Assembly (NCBI GenBank): GCA_016946835.1 | Contig: JACVTC010000025.1 | Location: 946,501 to 957,500 of the forward strand | Direction of reading: 5' to 3' | Source of the DNA: Neocallimastix lanati (nom. inval.) | Taxonomy: Eukaryota > Neocallimastigomycota > Neocallimastigomycetes > Neocallimastigales > Neocallimastigaceae | DNA: 11,000 bases | In this document: positions 1 through 8,773 of the stretch, piece by piece | Layout: each line of letters opens with the position of its first letter | Position numbering within the stretch: the first letter of the stretch is position 1 | Position numbers and translations under genes: made by a program | The notes under the pieces: generated by a model | The model's database searches: none | Seen by the model: the letters and a program-made list of their open reading frames with translations, nothing else | What the model was told of the DNA's origin: nothing

Positions 1-3000
1 GATATTTCAAGAAGTCAAAAAAGTCCTTCTTCTTCAATATATAGACATACTCCAAGTTCATCAGTTACTTCATTTAAAAGTTTTGAACAAAAAGCACCTA
101 TAGTTAATAGAAGTAATACAGCTACTGTAGATAGAAATTATCGAAGACATGCTCCAAAAAATTCTATATCTTCATTATTTTCAGAGAATAGTAAAATAGT
201 GGAAGAACCAATTATACCATTAAGAGGAAAAGGATCACTTTCTTCAATACATAAAATAAGTAATATTCAACCAAGAAGTACAAATGATCTTTCAGAAAAA
301 GAGAATATTAATGAAAATAGAACTAGATCACCATCCTTACCTCTTTCAGAAAATGCCTCCCATTCTCATCATATACGTAATCAAAGTTATGGTTCTGGAA
401 TTACAAATAATATAAAGGCCAATAATAAAATTAGAAGTAATAGTGGCAGTAGTCTTGTAACTAATTCCCAAACAAAAATGTCTAATGGTCATCAAACAAA
501 ATCAGAGGATAATGTAATGTCAAAATCTCAACTTCAAAATATATCAATTCCTTTGCGTACTCCTGTATTAAATGAAAATGATGGATATGATTCTCCAGTG
601 GAATCACCAGATCTTCGTAGTTTTTCCTATTCTCCAAATATATCTGCTAATGAAAGTTTCAATTCTCCAATTATGGTTCCAACCTCACCGGTTGGTAATG
701 ATGATGATAAAAAAGATGTGATTTTCCCTCCAAGAAGAGGTTATAAAACACAATCTATCTATTCAAACTTTTCTTTTATGACCACTTCTGGTGAAGTTAT
801 GGAATACCAAGGAATTCAAAGTTTAGATGCTATTGAGGAGATGTTAAAGAATGATGCTTTCAATACAAATACTATAAATAGTGATATGGAAAGTATACCA
901 CAATTAATTACTCAACCTATTATTGAACAAAATCCTGCCCCAACCCCAGCTTTAGTACCAGATCAAAAACAAAATCAAACTCAAATTTCAGTCCCAACTA
1001 TTGTTATTCCGGCTAGAACAAGTGCTTCTATTCATCCAAAATCTTCAACTGGTACACCACCATCAACAACAGCAACAGAAAGTAATGATGATTCTTCAAA
1101 GACCCTTACTAAAAGTGATAGTACTACCACTAATAATAGTAATGGAAGTACGGAAATTGTGACAGAGGAAGAAATAGAAGAATTAGGTATTATTAATCAT
1201 TCTGCTCTTTTATCTGAAATTGCAGAAGAATTCATTAATTCTATTCCATTATTAAAGAAAGTTATGGATTCTATTGAATATACAGAAAGTTTTAGTGGTA
1301 CAGATGCTGTAAATACTATTGCTGATCTTATTGGTACCAGTAATAGAAAATTAGCCCTCGCTATCGGTCGTTCCTTAGAATCTCAATTATTGTTTCACGA
1401 TGTTTTATATACCAATGAACTTTTTGATTCAGATGATATTATTTATCAATTGAATGCTCGTTCTTCAATGCGTTATAATCGTGATTCAAGATTAGATATT
1501 AGTGCTATCATCGGAGATTATATTGAAACAAGTGGTATATATAGTGAAGATAATGATATTACTTTAGATGTTAATTCCAATAATAATTCAATACATTCCC
1601 ATACTGATTTACCTAGTGGTGTCTTTGTTGCCATTTCTTCTTGTTATTCACCTACTTGTACAAATGATTCTCCATGTTATTCCTATTCCTGTCCAAGAAG
1701 AAAGGCTTACAACTTAAAGTCTTCCACTTCAAAAGATTCTAAACCTAAACATAGCAATACTTTGAAAAGTAATGAAAATGCCTGGTCTACTACCGTTGGT
1801 AAAAATGTTTTAGAAAAAGTGGATGATCATGAAAGAAAAAGACAAGAAGTTATTTATGAATTTATTCAATCTGAAAAGGAATATGTTGATGATCTTATGG
1901 CTGTAATAAAGGTAAAAAAAAAAAAAGGAAAATTATTTTTTTACTTTAATTTTTTATTTCTAATTTTTTTTTATTTCTATATCTATTTATACCTTATATT
2001 TTTATTTTTACTTTTTATTTATTCCTTATATTTTTATTTATACTTTTTATTTATACCTTATATTTTTATTTATACATTTTATTTATACCTTATATTTTTA
2101 TTTATACTTTTATTTATACCTTATATTTTTATTTATACTTTTTATTTATACCTTATATTTTTATTTATACTTTTTATTTATACCTTATATTTTTATTTAT
2201 ACTTTTTATTTATACCTTATATTTTTATTTATACTTTTTATTTTTATTTCTATTTCTATTTATCCTTTATTTTTATTTTTATTTTTATTTTTTTTTTCAA
2301 TTTTTTATTATTATACTTAATTTTATTTTAATATCAATTTATATTTATTGTATATAAAAAAATTATAATTACAAACCAAAAAAAAAAAATTAATATATCT
2401 ATATATTTATCTATATTTTTATACTATTTTTAATATTTATATATATATATTTATTTTATAAATATAATATCAAAAATTTAATATTTTTTTATATAATATA
2501 TATTTTATCTATCTATTTCTATATAAATACGTAAATACATTTATGTATATATATGCATATTTTTATATATATATATTTTTTTATTTATATTTTATTATGA
2601 TAGCTTATTAAGAGACCTTTAAGTGAAGGAATAGTACCAAAGATTGATAATGGATTCGTAAATGTTGTATTTAGTAATATTGAAGAAATTTTTGGTTGTA
2701 ATGCTCCATTTTCACAAACTTTACAAAATATGCAACAAAAGAATTCTATTATTGATAGATTAGGTGATATTACTATGGAATTTGTAAAAAGTTTCACTTG
2801 TTATATAAGATATGGTGAAATACAACCACTTGCTAAGGAAGTATTACAATATCATAAAAATACTAATTCAGCTTTAGAAAACTTTTTAAAACAAATGCAA
2901 TCTAAAAAAGAATTTAGAAGATTACCATTAGAAAGTTTCTTAGCTCGTCCAACCACAAGATTAGGTAGATATCCAATTCTTATTAAAGATATTCTTAAAC

Positions 3001-4514
3001 ATACAAAAGAAGATCATCCTGATCAAAAAACATTAAAATCAACTATGGAAATCATTCAAAATATATTGAAACAAGTCAATGAAAAAGCTGGTAAAACTAC
3101 TGATAGATTAAAGTTAGATCAATGGGCCAAATCATTGGATCAAACTACAATGGAAAAGGTAGAAGATATTTTAACTCTTAGGTTAAATAGTCCTCAACGT
3201 CAATTTTTAAGAGAAGGTCAATTACTTTTGAAAAGAGATGGTACTACACCACAAGAAGTAGATATTGTATTCTTAGATAATGCATTCGTTATCACGCGTA
3301 AGAAGGTTAATACCGTAGAAATATTGAAAAAACCTATACCTGTTCAATTAATAAAATTAATTGATCATGAAATAGAAGATAAAAATAATAATAAGAACTT
3401 ACCATTTAATGAAAAGAAATATACTTTCTCTGTTGTACATATGGGTTATAGAAGCTATACTTTTATTGCTAAAGTATTTTCTGAAAAGAAATCTTGGATT
3501 GAAACGATCGAAGAAAGAGTTAAACAAGTTCAAGGTAGTTATATCGAATTATTTAATATCTATAGTTGTCATTTAAAGATAAATACTGCCGTTGTCGTTA
3601 AAGATGATATTATGATCTTTGCTAATGAAAATGGTCTATTTACTAATGTTGGAAATACTTTATCATTAATTTTACCCCTTCAAAGAATTACAACTATTGA
3701 TATTATGCCTGATGCTGGTTTATTGTTTGTTTTAATTGATAAAGAAGTTATACCTTACAGTATTGATGCCTTATTGAGAGGAAGTCTTGTTAACAACTCT
3801 AAGAAACCTCGAAAACTTTGTTCCGGTATATCCTTTATGGAAATTGGTTTTTGTTATGATCATCATTTATTATGTGCCGTTAAAACTGCAAATACCAATT
3901 CTACCATTAAATCTTATGAACCAAATCAACCTTTAATTGATTCCATTACCGCTGGTAAGATTAAGAAATCTCTATCTACTATTGATGTCTTAATTCCTCA
4001 TAAACAATTCTATATTCCGGCAGAAGCTAAATCAATCCAATTCTTAAAGCGTGCACTCTGTGTTGGTTGTACGAAAGGTTTTGAAGTGGTAGATATCACT
4101 ACTTTTACAACGCAAAGTTTATTTGATACACATAATCCGGAATATGAATGGATTATTAAGGCCGAATATAATCCAATAAAATTAATAAAAACTAGTAAGG
4201 GAGATTTCATTGTTTGTTATAATAAGGTAGGATTCTTCCTCGATAAGAATGGTAATCCATCAAGAGGTAATACTCGATTCTTCTGGTTAAATAGTGCTAC
4301 TACCTTTTCTTATATATCACCTTATATTCTTGCTATCAGTAATAATTATGTTGAAGTTTGGGATGAAAATGATCCAGATAGTGTTAAACAAATTATTTAT
4401 GGCTATAATATTAGATTATTTACTGATTACACTGGTGATGCCGTCTATATTATATCCGGAAGTGATATGCAACTTATTTCAAGAATTATTCTTTCCAGAA
4501 AAAGAACAATTTAA
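1..4514 (+). CDS. ROM2: Rom2/Rgf-type Rho1 guanine-nucleotide exchange factor (5' partial)
   Basis: Spliced CDS join(<1..1911, 2604..4514), 1273 codons visible before TAA. The frame is open from base 1 with no ATG in 1-198, so the N-terminus lies outside the window. Order seen, in window codons: a Ser/Asn/Thr-rich disordered region to about 385; a DEP-like domain at about 389-490; a Cys cluster at 548-564; a DH/RhoGEF domain from about 612 (RQEVIYEFIQSEKEYVDDL) to about 805, including the CR3-like segment LPLESFLARPTTRLGRYP near 743-760; a PH domain at about 840-947 (EGQLLLKRDG start); and a CNH (citron homology) domain at about 955-1265. This layout is that of fungal Rom1/Rom2 and Rgf1-3. 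Those proteins load GTP on Rho1 at the plasma membrane and drive glucan synthase and the Pkc1 cell-wall-integrity pathway. S. cerevisiae Rom2 is about 1350 residues, so little is missing. The family is secure; which paralogue it is remains uncertain. Confidence 0.93.
1642..1692 (+). other. Cys cluster C-x4-C-x5-C-x4-C between DEP and DH
   Basis: The residues CYSPTCTNDSPCYSYSC are followed directly by PRR. They lie in an otherwise Ser/Asn-rich, low-complexity linker of the RhoGEF. The even spacing of four cysteines suggests a small metal-binding or disulfide element. From memory, a similar CYSPxC motif occurs between DEP and DH in other fungal Rom2-like proteins, which I cannot check here. Confidence 0.6.
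1912..2603 (+). other. RhoGEF gene intron (692 bp, phase 0)
   Basis: The donor is AAG|GTAAAA at 1911/1912 and the acceptor is TTATGATAG|CTT at 2603/2604. Splicing rejoins the first DH helix (...DDLMAVIK) to LIKRPLSEG with no loss of frame, matching the RhoGEF family pattern. The intron is over 90% A/T, and base composition changes sharply at both boundaries. Its first 420 bases contain no stop in the upstream exon frame, so an unspliced reading gives a spurious Phe/Tyr/Leu/Ile-rich extension ending at 2331. Confidence 0.88.
1989..2243 (+). repeat. 32-bp minisatellite, 8 tandem units, in RhoGEF intron
   Basis: Eight head-to-tail units start at 1989, 2021, 2053, 2085, 2116, 2148, 2180 and 2212. 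Each begins ATACCTTATA (ATTCCTTATA in the second). Units are 32 bp except the fourth, which is 31 bp through loss of one T. The last four units (2116-2243) are identical; the first three each carry one substitution. Degraded T/A-rich sequence of the same flavour flanks the array. Confidence 0.93.
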
Positions 4515-4941
4515 TTTCATTTCTTTTTTTTTCTTTTATTTTAAAATAAAATAAAATAAATAAATAAATAAAAATTTTGGCAAACAAAAAATTGCAAAAA
4601 AAAAATACAGCAAAAAAAAAAAATAAAGTATATATATATTTATAATAATAATAATAATAAAAGAAAAGGAAAGGAAAGGAAAGGAAAAAAAAAAAAAAAT
4701 TAAAAAATTTATAATTAATATGATTTAATTATGAATATACATAATATTAAAAAAAAAAAAAAAAATATTATTTTATTTTTAAATTTTTTTATTATTATTA
4801 TTTTTTTTTTTCCTCCTTTCTTTCTTTTCTTTCTTTTATATAGTATATATGTATTTCTTTTATTTATTTATTTTTATTTTTTTTTTAAAATAGAAAATAT
4901 ATATATTTATTTAAAAAATTATTAATTCGTATTACATTTTA

Positions 4942-4983
<42 letters not shown>

Positions 4984-5218
4984 AATTTTTAATATTTAAT
5001 TTTTTATTTTATATTATTTTATTTCAACAAAAAAAAAAAAAAAAAAAAAAAAGAAAAAAAAGAAAAGAAAAGAAAAACAAAAAGTATTAAATAAATTAAG
5101 AAAATAAAAATATCAAATAAGTTTTAATACAGTAATAATAATAATTATATATAAAGTAAGTTTATATAATAATAAAGAAATAAGAAATAATATAATATAA
5201 TATAATATATATATAAAA

Positions 5219-5249
<31 letters not shown>

Positions 5250-5554
5250 AAATCAATAATTAAGTTATAATAATTCAATAAAAAAGAATAAAAAAATAAA
5301 ATAAATAAATAAATAAAAATAAAGAAAAAAATTAAAAAAAAAATAAAAAAAAAAAAATAAAATAAAATAAAAAAAATAAAATAAAAAAAAACTAAAATAT
5401 AAATAAATAATTATAAATAAATAATAAATTATATAATAAATAAAAAAGATTACTTTTATTTTTATTTTTATTTATATATATATTTTTTAATAATAAATTA
5501 TGTGTCTTTTTTTTTTTTTAATAAAATATATATTGTTAAATATAAGACAAAATA
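4515..5554. other. Intergenic A/T-only low-complexity DNA
   Basis: No reading frame with normal amino-acid composition and no RNA gene is visible. AATAAA-like hexamers cluster at about 4540-4575, just after the RhoGEF stop, and could serve as poly(A) signals. An AAAGG repeat lies at about 4664-4686. A pure T31 run (4949-4979) is followed by an A24 run (5029-5052), and another long A run lies at about 5217-5240. The rest is AAAT/AAAAT-type simple sequence. The short open frames here encode only Phe/Ile/Lys/Asn runs and are not credible genes. Confidence 0.8.
4540..4575 (+). promoter_or_regulatory. Possible polyadenylation signal cluster of the RhoGEF gene
   Basis: Overlapping AATAAA hexamers begin about 30 bases after the TAA stop at 4512-4514. 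The position suits a 3'-end processing signal. In DNA this A/T-rich such hexamers also arise by chance, so confidence is low. Confidence 0.3.
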
Positions 5555-5572
5555 TCAGAAATGATATTTATA
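5555..5572. repeat. 18-bp direct repeat, left copy (possible target-site duplication)
   Basis: TCAGAAATGATATTTATA is identical to 7161-7178, in the same orientation. The two copies bracket the retrotransposon relic. The length fits the target-site duplications made by LINE elements. On the minus strand the sequence just inside this copy is A-rich (ends AATAAAAA), as expected for a LINE 3' end. The interpretation is inferred; the identity is seen. Confidence 0.5.
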
Positions 5573-5810
5573 TTTTTATTATGTGTTTGTTTTATTTATT
5601 TTATTGCTTTTATATTTGATTTTTATTTTTCAGCTTACATAATTTATTGTCTATTCTAATATTATTTCAAATTTTTTTTTTTTTTTTTTTTTCTGATTAG
5701 TAAATAAAATATTCAACAAAAAAAAAAAAAAAAAATATTAATTTAATGTAGGTATTCTATCCTTCATTTTTCTTTTTTCATTCCATGGATAATTTTTCCT
5801 TTTTCTTTTT

Positions 5811-5882
5811 CAATATTACTATAACTATTATTACTATAACTATTATTACTATTACTATTATTACTATTTGTTAGATTTTCAA
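5811..5882 (-). repeat. Second AATAGT-type tract with similar upstream edge
   Basis: On the minus strand this reads ENLTNSNNSNSNNSYSNNSY and stays open into a Lys/Glu-rich stretch ending at a TGA near 5775. A TAG stop lies immediately upstream, in the same frame. The edge CTAACAAAT followed by AATAGTAATAAT resembles the start of the larger Ser/Asn tract near 6588-6560, where the protein reads GNLTNDIVNSNN. The two may be duplicated copies or the same microsatellite type arising twice. It is not called as a gene. Confidence 0.5.
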
Positions 5883-5886
5883 ACTA

Positions 5887-6399
5887 AAATTCCTTTCATC
5901 AAAATACAAAATTCATTTTTCGTAACGAAATATAAAAATTTCTATTACATATTTCTGAATCTTATTTTATATTATTTTATTTTAATTAGATAGTTATTAG
6001 TTAAATTAATTTAGCCTTTTAAAATATAATATTAAATTATTAAAAAAGCCCTTTTCTAATAAAAGAAAACAAACAGAAGAAGGTGTTATAAAATAATAAT
6101 AATAATAATAAAAAAAAAAAAAAAAAAAAAAATTAATTAATACCTATTTAGTAATAATTAAAAAAAAAAAAAAAAAATTTATATAAATACGATAAAATTA
6201 ATATTTTTATTTTAGAGAGAGTTTTTTAAAAAAGAAAGTTTAAAAGGAATTTTATTTTTAAAATATAACGAGAAGAAGTTATATTTATAAAAGGTGTTTT
6301 AATAAATAAAAAAGTAAACATAATAAATAAATAAATTTTATAATAAATAAGGTTTATATTAAAAATTTTTTGTACATTATTGAGTATTAATAGTCGAGC
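5887..6399. other. Non-coding AT-rich segment below the RT remnant
   Basis: No coding frame is recognised. A 9-bp inverted repeat with an 8-nt loop lies at 6261-6286 (AAATATAAC ... GTTATATTT). A short CG-containing palindrome lies near 5919-5931 (TTTCGT A ACGAAA). Poly(A) runs lie at about 6111-6131 and 6160-6177. If the retroelement boundaries are right, this is its 3' untranslated portion. Confidence 0.55.
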
Positions 6400-6404
6400 T
6401 TATC

Positions 6405-6580
6405 TAAAACTATTACTATTATTACTATTACTATTATTGCTATTACTATTACTATTTTTACTATTACTATTATTGCTATTACTATTACTATTTTTACTAT
6501 TACTATTATTGCTATTACTATTGTTACTATTACTATTATTACTGTTGCTTTTATCATTATTACTATTAACAATATCATTT
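6405..6580 (-). repeat. Ser/Asn-encoding hexanucleotide tract (AATAGT-type)
   Basis: On the plus strand this reads as ACTATT/GCTATT/ACTATTTTT variants in long tandem. On the minus strand it translates in frame with the RT remnant as SNSNN/SKNSN repeats up to the TAA at 6402-6400. Reading the plus strand gives a poly-Leu frame, which is only the complement of this repeat. It may be a coding low-complexity tail or a microsatellite at the element's 3' part that happens to be open. Confidence 0.8.
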
Positions 6581-7076
6581 GTTAGGTTGCCACGGTTAAA
6601 AGCATTATATAAAAATAAAATTTTATCATAAACTTTACTACGAATATGATTGAAAAATGGACAATCAATTAACCAATGCCTTATCCATTGTTTATTACTT
6701 TTACAATAGGGACAAAAATTAGGACACATTTGATCTATTATTTTTTGCAGCTTTGACAATTCTAGCATCTAATCTATATCCGCTTCGTGCTCTCAATAGC
6801 CAATAGAAATCATATGTAAGATCAGGATATTCATAAAGTTTTATAAAATTTGATGTTTCTTCGTATCTGTTTTTGTCATAAAATTCTGCTTTAATAGAAT
6901 TGATTTTCATATCTCTTTTCCAATAAAAATCCTTGATTTTATTATCGTTATTACCTCTTTTCCTCTAGTTTACGTTTACGAGTTAACTTTAAAATGCATG
7001 TGAGATATAATGTGATCTAATAAGAGATCATCTGAAAAAGGAATACCTCGATAAATATAACTGGAAACTCTATAGG

Positions 7077-7104
7077 AATTTAACAATATTTTTATTGTTA
7101 AATT
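7077..7104. repeat. Perfect inverted repeat, 12-bp arms, TTTT loop
   Basis: AATTTAACAATA at 7077-7088 pairs exactly with TATTGTTAAATT at 7093-7104, around a 4-base loop. It sits at the upstream end of the readable RT remnant. Each arm has only one G/C position, so a DNA or RNA hairpin would be weak. A GAGTC/GACTC 5-bp inverted pair follows at about 7108-7122. Confidence 0.75.
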
Positions 7105-7160
7105 ATTGAGTCAGTGAGACTCTTAATCTTATTTAAATATAACACTTAAAAAAAAAAAAA

Positions 7161-7178
7161 TCAGAAATGATATTTATA
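7161..7178. repeat. 18-bp direct repeat, right copy (possible target-site duplication)
   Basis: Identical to 5555-5572 in the same orientation. On the minus strand this is the upstream side of the retroelement relic, next to an A/T homopolymer at about 7148-7160. Beyond it on the plus strand is AATAGTAATAGTAAT. Confidence 0.5.
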
Positions 7179-7423
7179 ATAGTAATAGTAATCAAATATT
7201 ATTGGTAATAATTTAAGGTTACACTTCATTATCGAATAAAAATATTTTTTACACTTAATGCTAAAGTGTAATATACAATATAATTTAAACACATAACGGT
7301 GATATTTAACATATATTTATGTATTTTTTTTTTTTATATTCTTTAATTTTAATTTTTTTTTTTTTTTTTTTATTTTTTAATAAAATATTTTATTTATTAT
7401 TACTTATAATATTTTTATATAAA

Positions 7424-7483
7424 AATATTAAATATTAAATATTAAATATTAAATATTAAATATTAAATATTAAATATTAAATA
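7424..7483. repeat. 7-bp tandem repeat (AATATTA), 8 perfect copies
   Basis: AATATTA repeats exactly from 7424 to 7479, with a partial ninth copy to about 7483. It lies in non-coding DNA downstream of the lectin gene. Confidence 0.95.
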
Positions 7484-7690
7484 GAGATAAAATGAAGAAA
7501 AAAAAATTTTTTTTTTATATACATTTTTCATTTTTTTCATTTTTTTCATTTTTTTTTTTTTTTTTGGCTGAATAAAAAGCATTATATTTATATAAAATAT
7601 ATATTTAAATTTTATTACTTTTCATATATATATATATATATTATGTATATATATTATAAATAATAATTATAAATAATCTAATTAATCTTT

Positions 7691-7728
<38 letters not shown>

Positions 7729-7830
7729 GTATTAATAAAAATGTCCTGTTTGTAACTTTTATTTCTATATTTATATTTAATTATTATGTAAAAATAAATA
7801 GATTACTTTTATATAGAAAATATATTTAAA

Positions 7831-7861
<31 letters not shown>

Positions 7862-7917
7862 TTATGTCGTTCTAATTTGTAAAAATAAAATATTAATGTA
7901 ATTTTTTTTTTTTTTTT

Positions 7918-8055
7918 GTTTTGCTTTTTGTTTTGTTTTGTTTTTTGTTTTGTTTTGTTTTGTTTTTTGTTTTGTTTTTTGTTTTGTTTTTTGTTTTGTT
8001 TTTTGTTTTGTTTTGTTTTTTGTTTTGTTTTGTTTTTTGTTTTGTTTTTGTTTTC
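7918..8055. repeat. TTTTG/TTTTTTG tandem array
   Basis: GTTTT and GTTTTTT units alternate for about 140 bp. The strand asymmetry is strong: G but almost no C on the plus strand (CAAAA on the minus). Long open frames across it in two frames are repeat translation and not genes. Confidence 0.92.
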
Positions 8056-8214
8056 TTATTTTCTTGGTTGTTATTTTATTTTTTTTTAAATATTTATATA
8101 TATATATATTATTTTTTTTATTTTTATATTTTAATTTTTTAATTTTTTATTTTTTTATATTTAATTTTTATTTTTTAATTTTTATTTTTTAATTTTTATT
8201 TTTTTTCCATCTTT

Positions 8215-8724
8215 TTAATTAAAATGTCCGTAATGTTTATGACTATCTCCAAAACTGTAATTATTACCCTTCAAAATAAATACTATAAATATACAAATTG
8301 TTAAAAGAATTCCTATGACGAAGAGAGAGGCCTTAATTTTTTTATGGGTTTCGGAGGCTATCGTTTGATCTGATCGAAGAATTTTACGTTGTCCTGTCTT
8401 TCCAACGAATTTCTATAAATATAATAAATAAAAATATATATTTATATATAATAAGAGTTGGAAAAATAGTGAAAAAAAAATAAAAATAAAATAAAGTAAA
8501 ATAAAATATATATATATATATATATAAGAATAGATTAAATAATATAATTATATAGATATAGATAGATAGAAATAAAAATTATAATTATTAGTAAAGTTGT
8601 TATATTAATTATTATTATTTTTTTTTTATAATTTATTTATTAATTTATTATTTATATATATATATATATAATTAAATAAATAAATAAATTATTAATTAAT
8701 TAAATAAAAAAAAAAAAAAAAAAA

Positions 8725-8773
<49 letters not shown>

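Larger units (their letters stand above)
6400..7104 (-). pseudogene. Reverse transcriptase C-terminal remnant, broken by frame changes
   Basis: Three minus-strand segments are readable. Segment 1 (about 7101-6976) contains YRVSSYIYRGIPFSDDL and ends at a TAA at 6978-6976. Segment 2 (6964-6719) contains KIKDFYWKRDMK and YDFYWLLRARSGYRLDAR, then runs out of frame. Segment 3 (6768-6400) carries QMCPNFCPYCKSNKQW, completing the knuckle at HWLIDC, followed by NHIRSKVYDKIL and a Ser/Asn tract. Segments 2 and 3 overlap in DNA, and the protein pattern crosses frames near an A6 run at about 6744-6749. LINE RTs end in a CCHC knuckle of this kind before an R-rich helix, which supports the family call. 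No palm motifs remain, so it cannot be active. Confidence 0.72.
5573..7160 (-). mobile_element. Decayed 5'-truncated non-LTR (LINE-like) retrotransposon
   Basis: Minus-strand coding debris at 7100-6400 matches the C-terminal part of a LINE reverse transcriptase. There is a YIYRGIPFSDDL segment resembling the YLGIPF element after the catalytic YxDD region, a helical linker, then a C-x2-C-x8-H-x4-C knuckle. The catalytic palm is absent, so the element is 5'-truncated. The outer limits used here rest on the 18-bp direct repeat and are tentative. The coding remnant itself is more secure than the boundaries. The part at 5573-6399 would be 3' untranslated or unrelated sequence. Confidence 0.55.
7179..8214. 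other. Low-complexity intergenic DNA between retroelement relic and lectin gene
   Basis: No gene is visible. The segment holds a 7-bp tandem array (7424-7483), a TTTTTTCA-type array at about 7522-7560, a T32 run (7693-7724), TA-dinucleotide runs, and a TTTTG array (7918-8055). Two stretches near 7590-7640 and 7805-7865 resemble each other (shared ATATATTTAAATTTTAT then a TA run), perhaps an old duplication. The Phe/Val/Leu/Cys-rich open frames across the TTTTG array are translation of the repeat only. A/T-rich sequence at 8160-8214 would be the lectin 3' UTR. Confidence 0.75.

Noticed and set aside
1989-2243. CRISPR array
   Set aside because: The 32-bp units abut directly with no spacers, lie in a eukaryotic intron and are nearly pure A/T.
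199-2331. RhoGEF N-terminal ORF starting at GTG 199 and ending at 2331
   Set aside because: The frame is open from base 1 so 199 is not the start, and the end lies inside the intron. The CDS was redrawn as <1..1911 joined to 2604..4514.
4010-4554. ORFs overlapping the CNH exon (minus 4010-4210, plus 4294-4554) and minus 2585-2797
   Set aside because: Shadow frames of the RhoGEF exon 2; the CNH and DH reading in the main frame explains the sequence.
4731-4925. Plus-strand ORF of 64 codons rich in Phe/Ile/Lys
   Set aside because: Entirely poly(A)/poly(T) sequence; no protein-like composition.
6380-6631. Plus-strand poly-Leu ORF (83 codons)
   Set aside because: It is only the complement of the Ser/Asn hexanucleotide tract. 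The minus strand carries the recognisable RT sequence in frame.
7921-8192. Two overlapping plus-strand Phe/Val/Leu/Cys-rich ORFs
   Set aside because: They translate the TTTTG array in two frames. Composition is dictated by the repeat, with no start context or domain.
4515-8214. tRNA, rRNA or small structured RNA genes
   Set aside because: No cloverleaf, A/B box or GC-containing stem longer than a few pairs could be found by eye; the palindromes seen are too A/T-rich to call.
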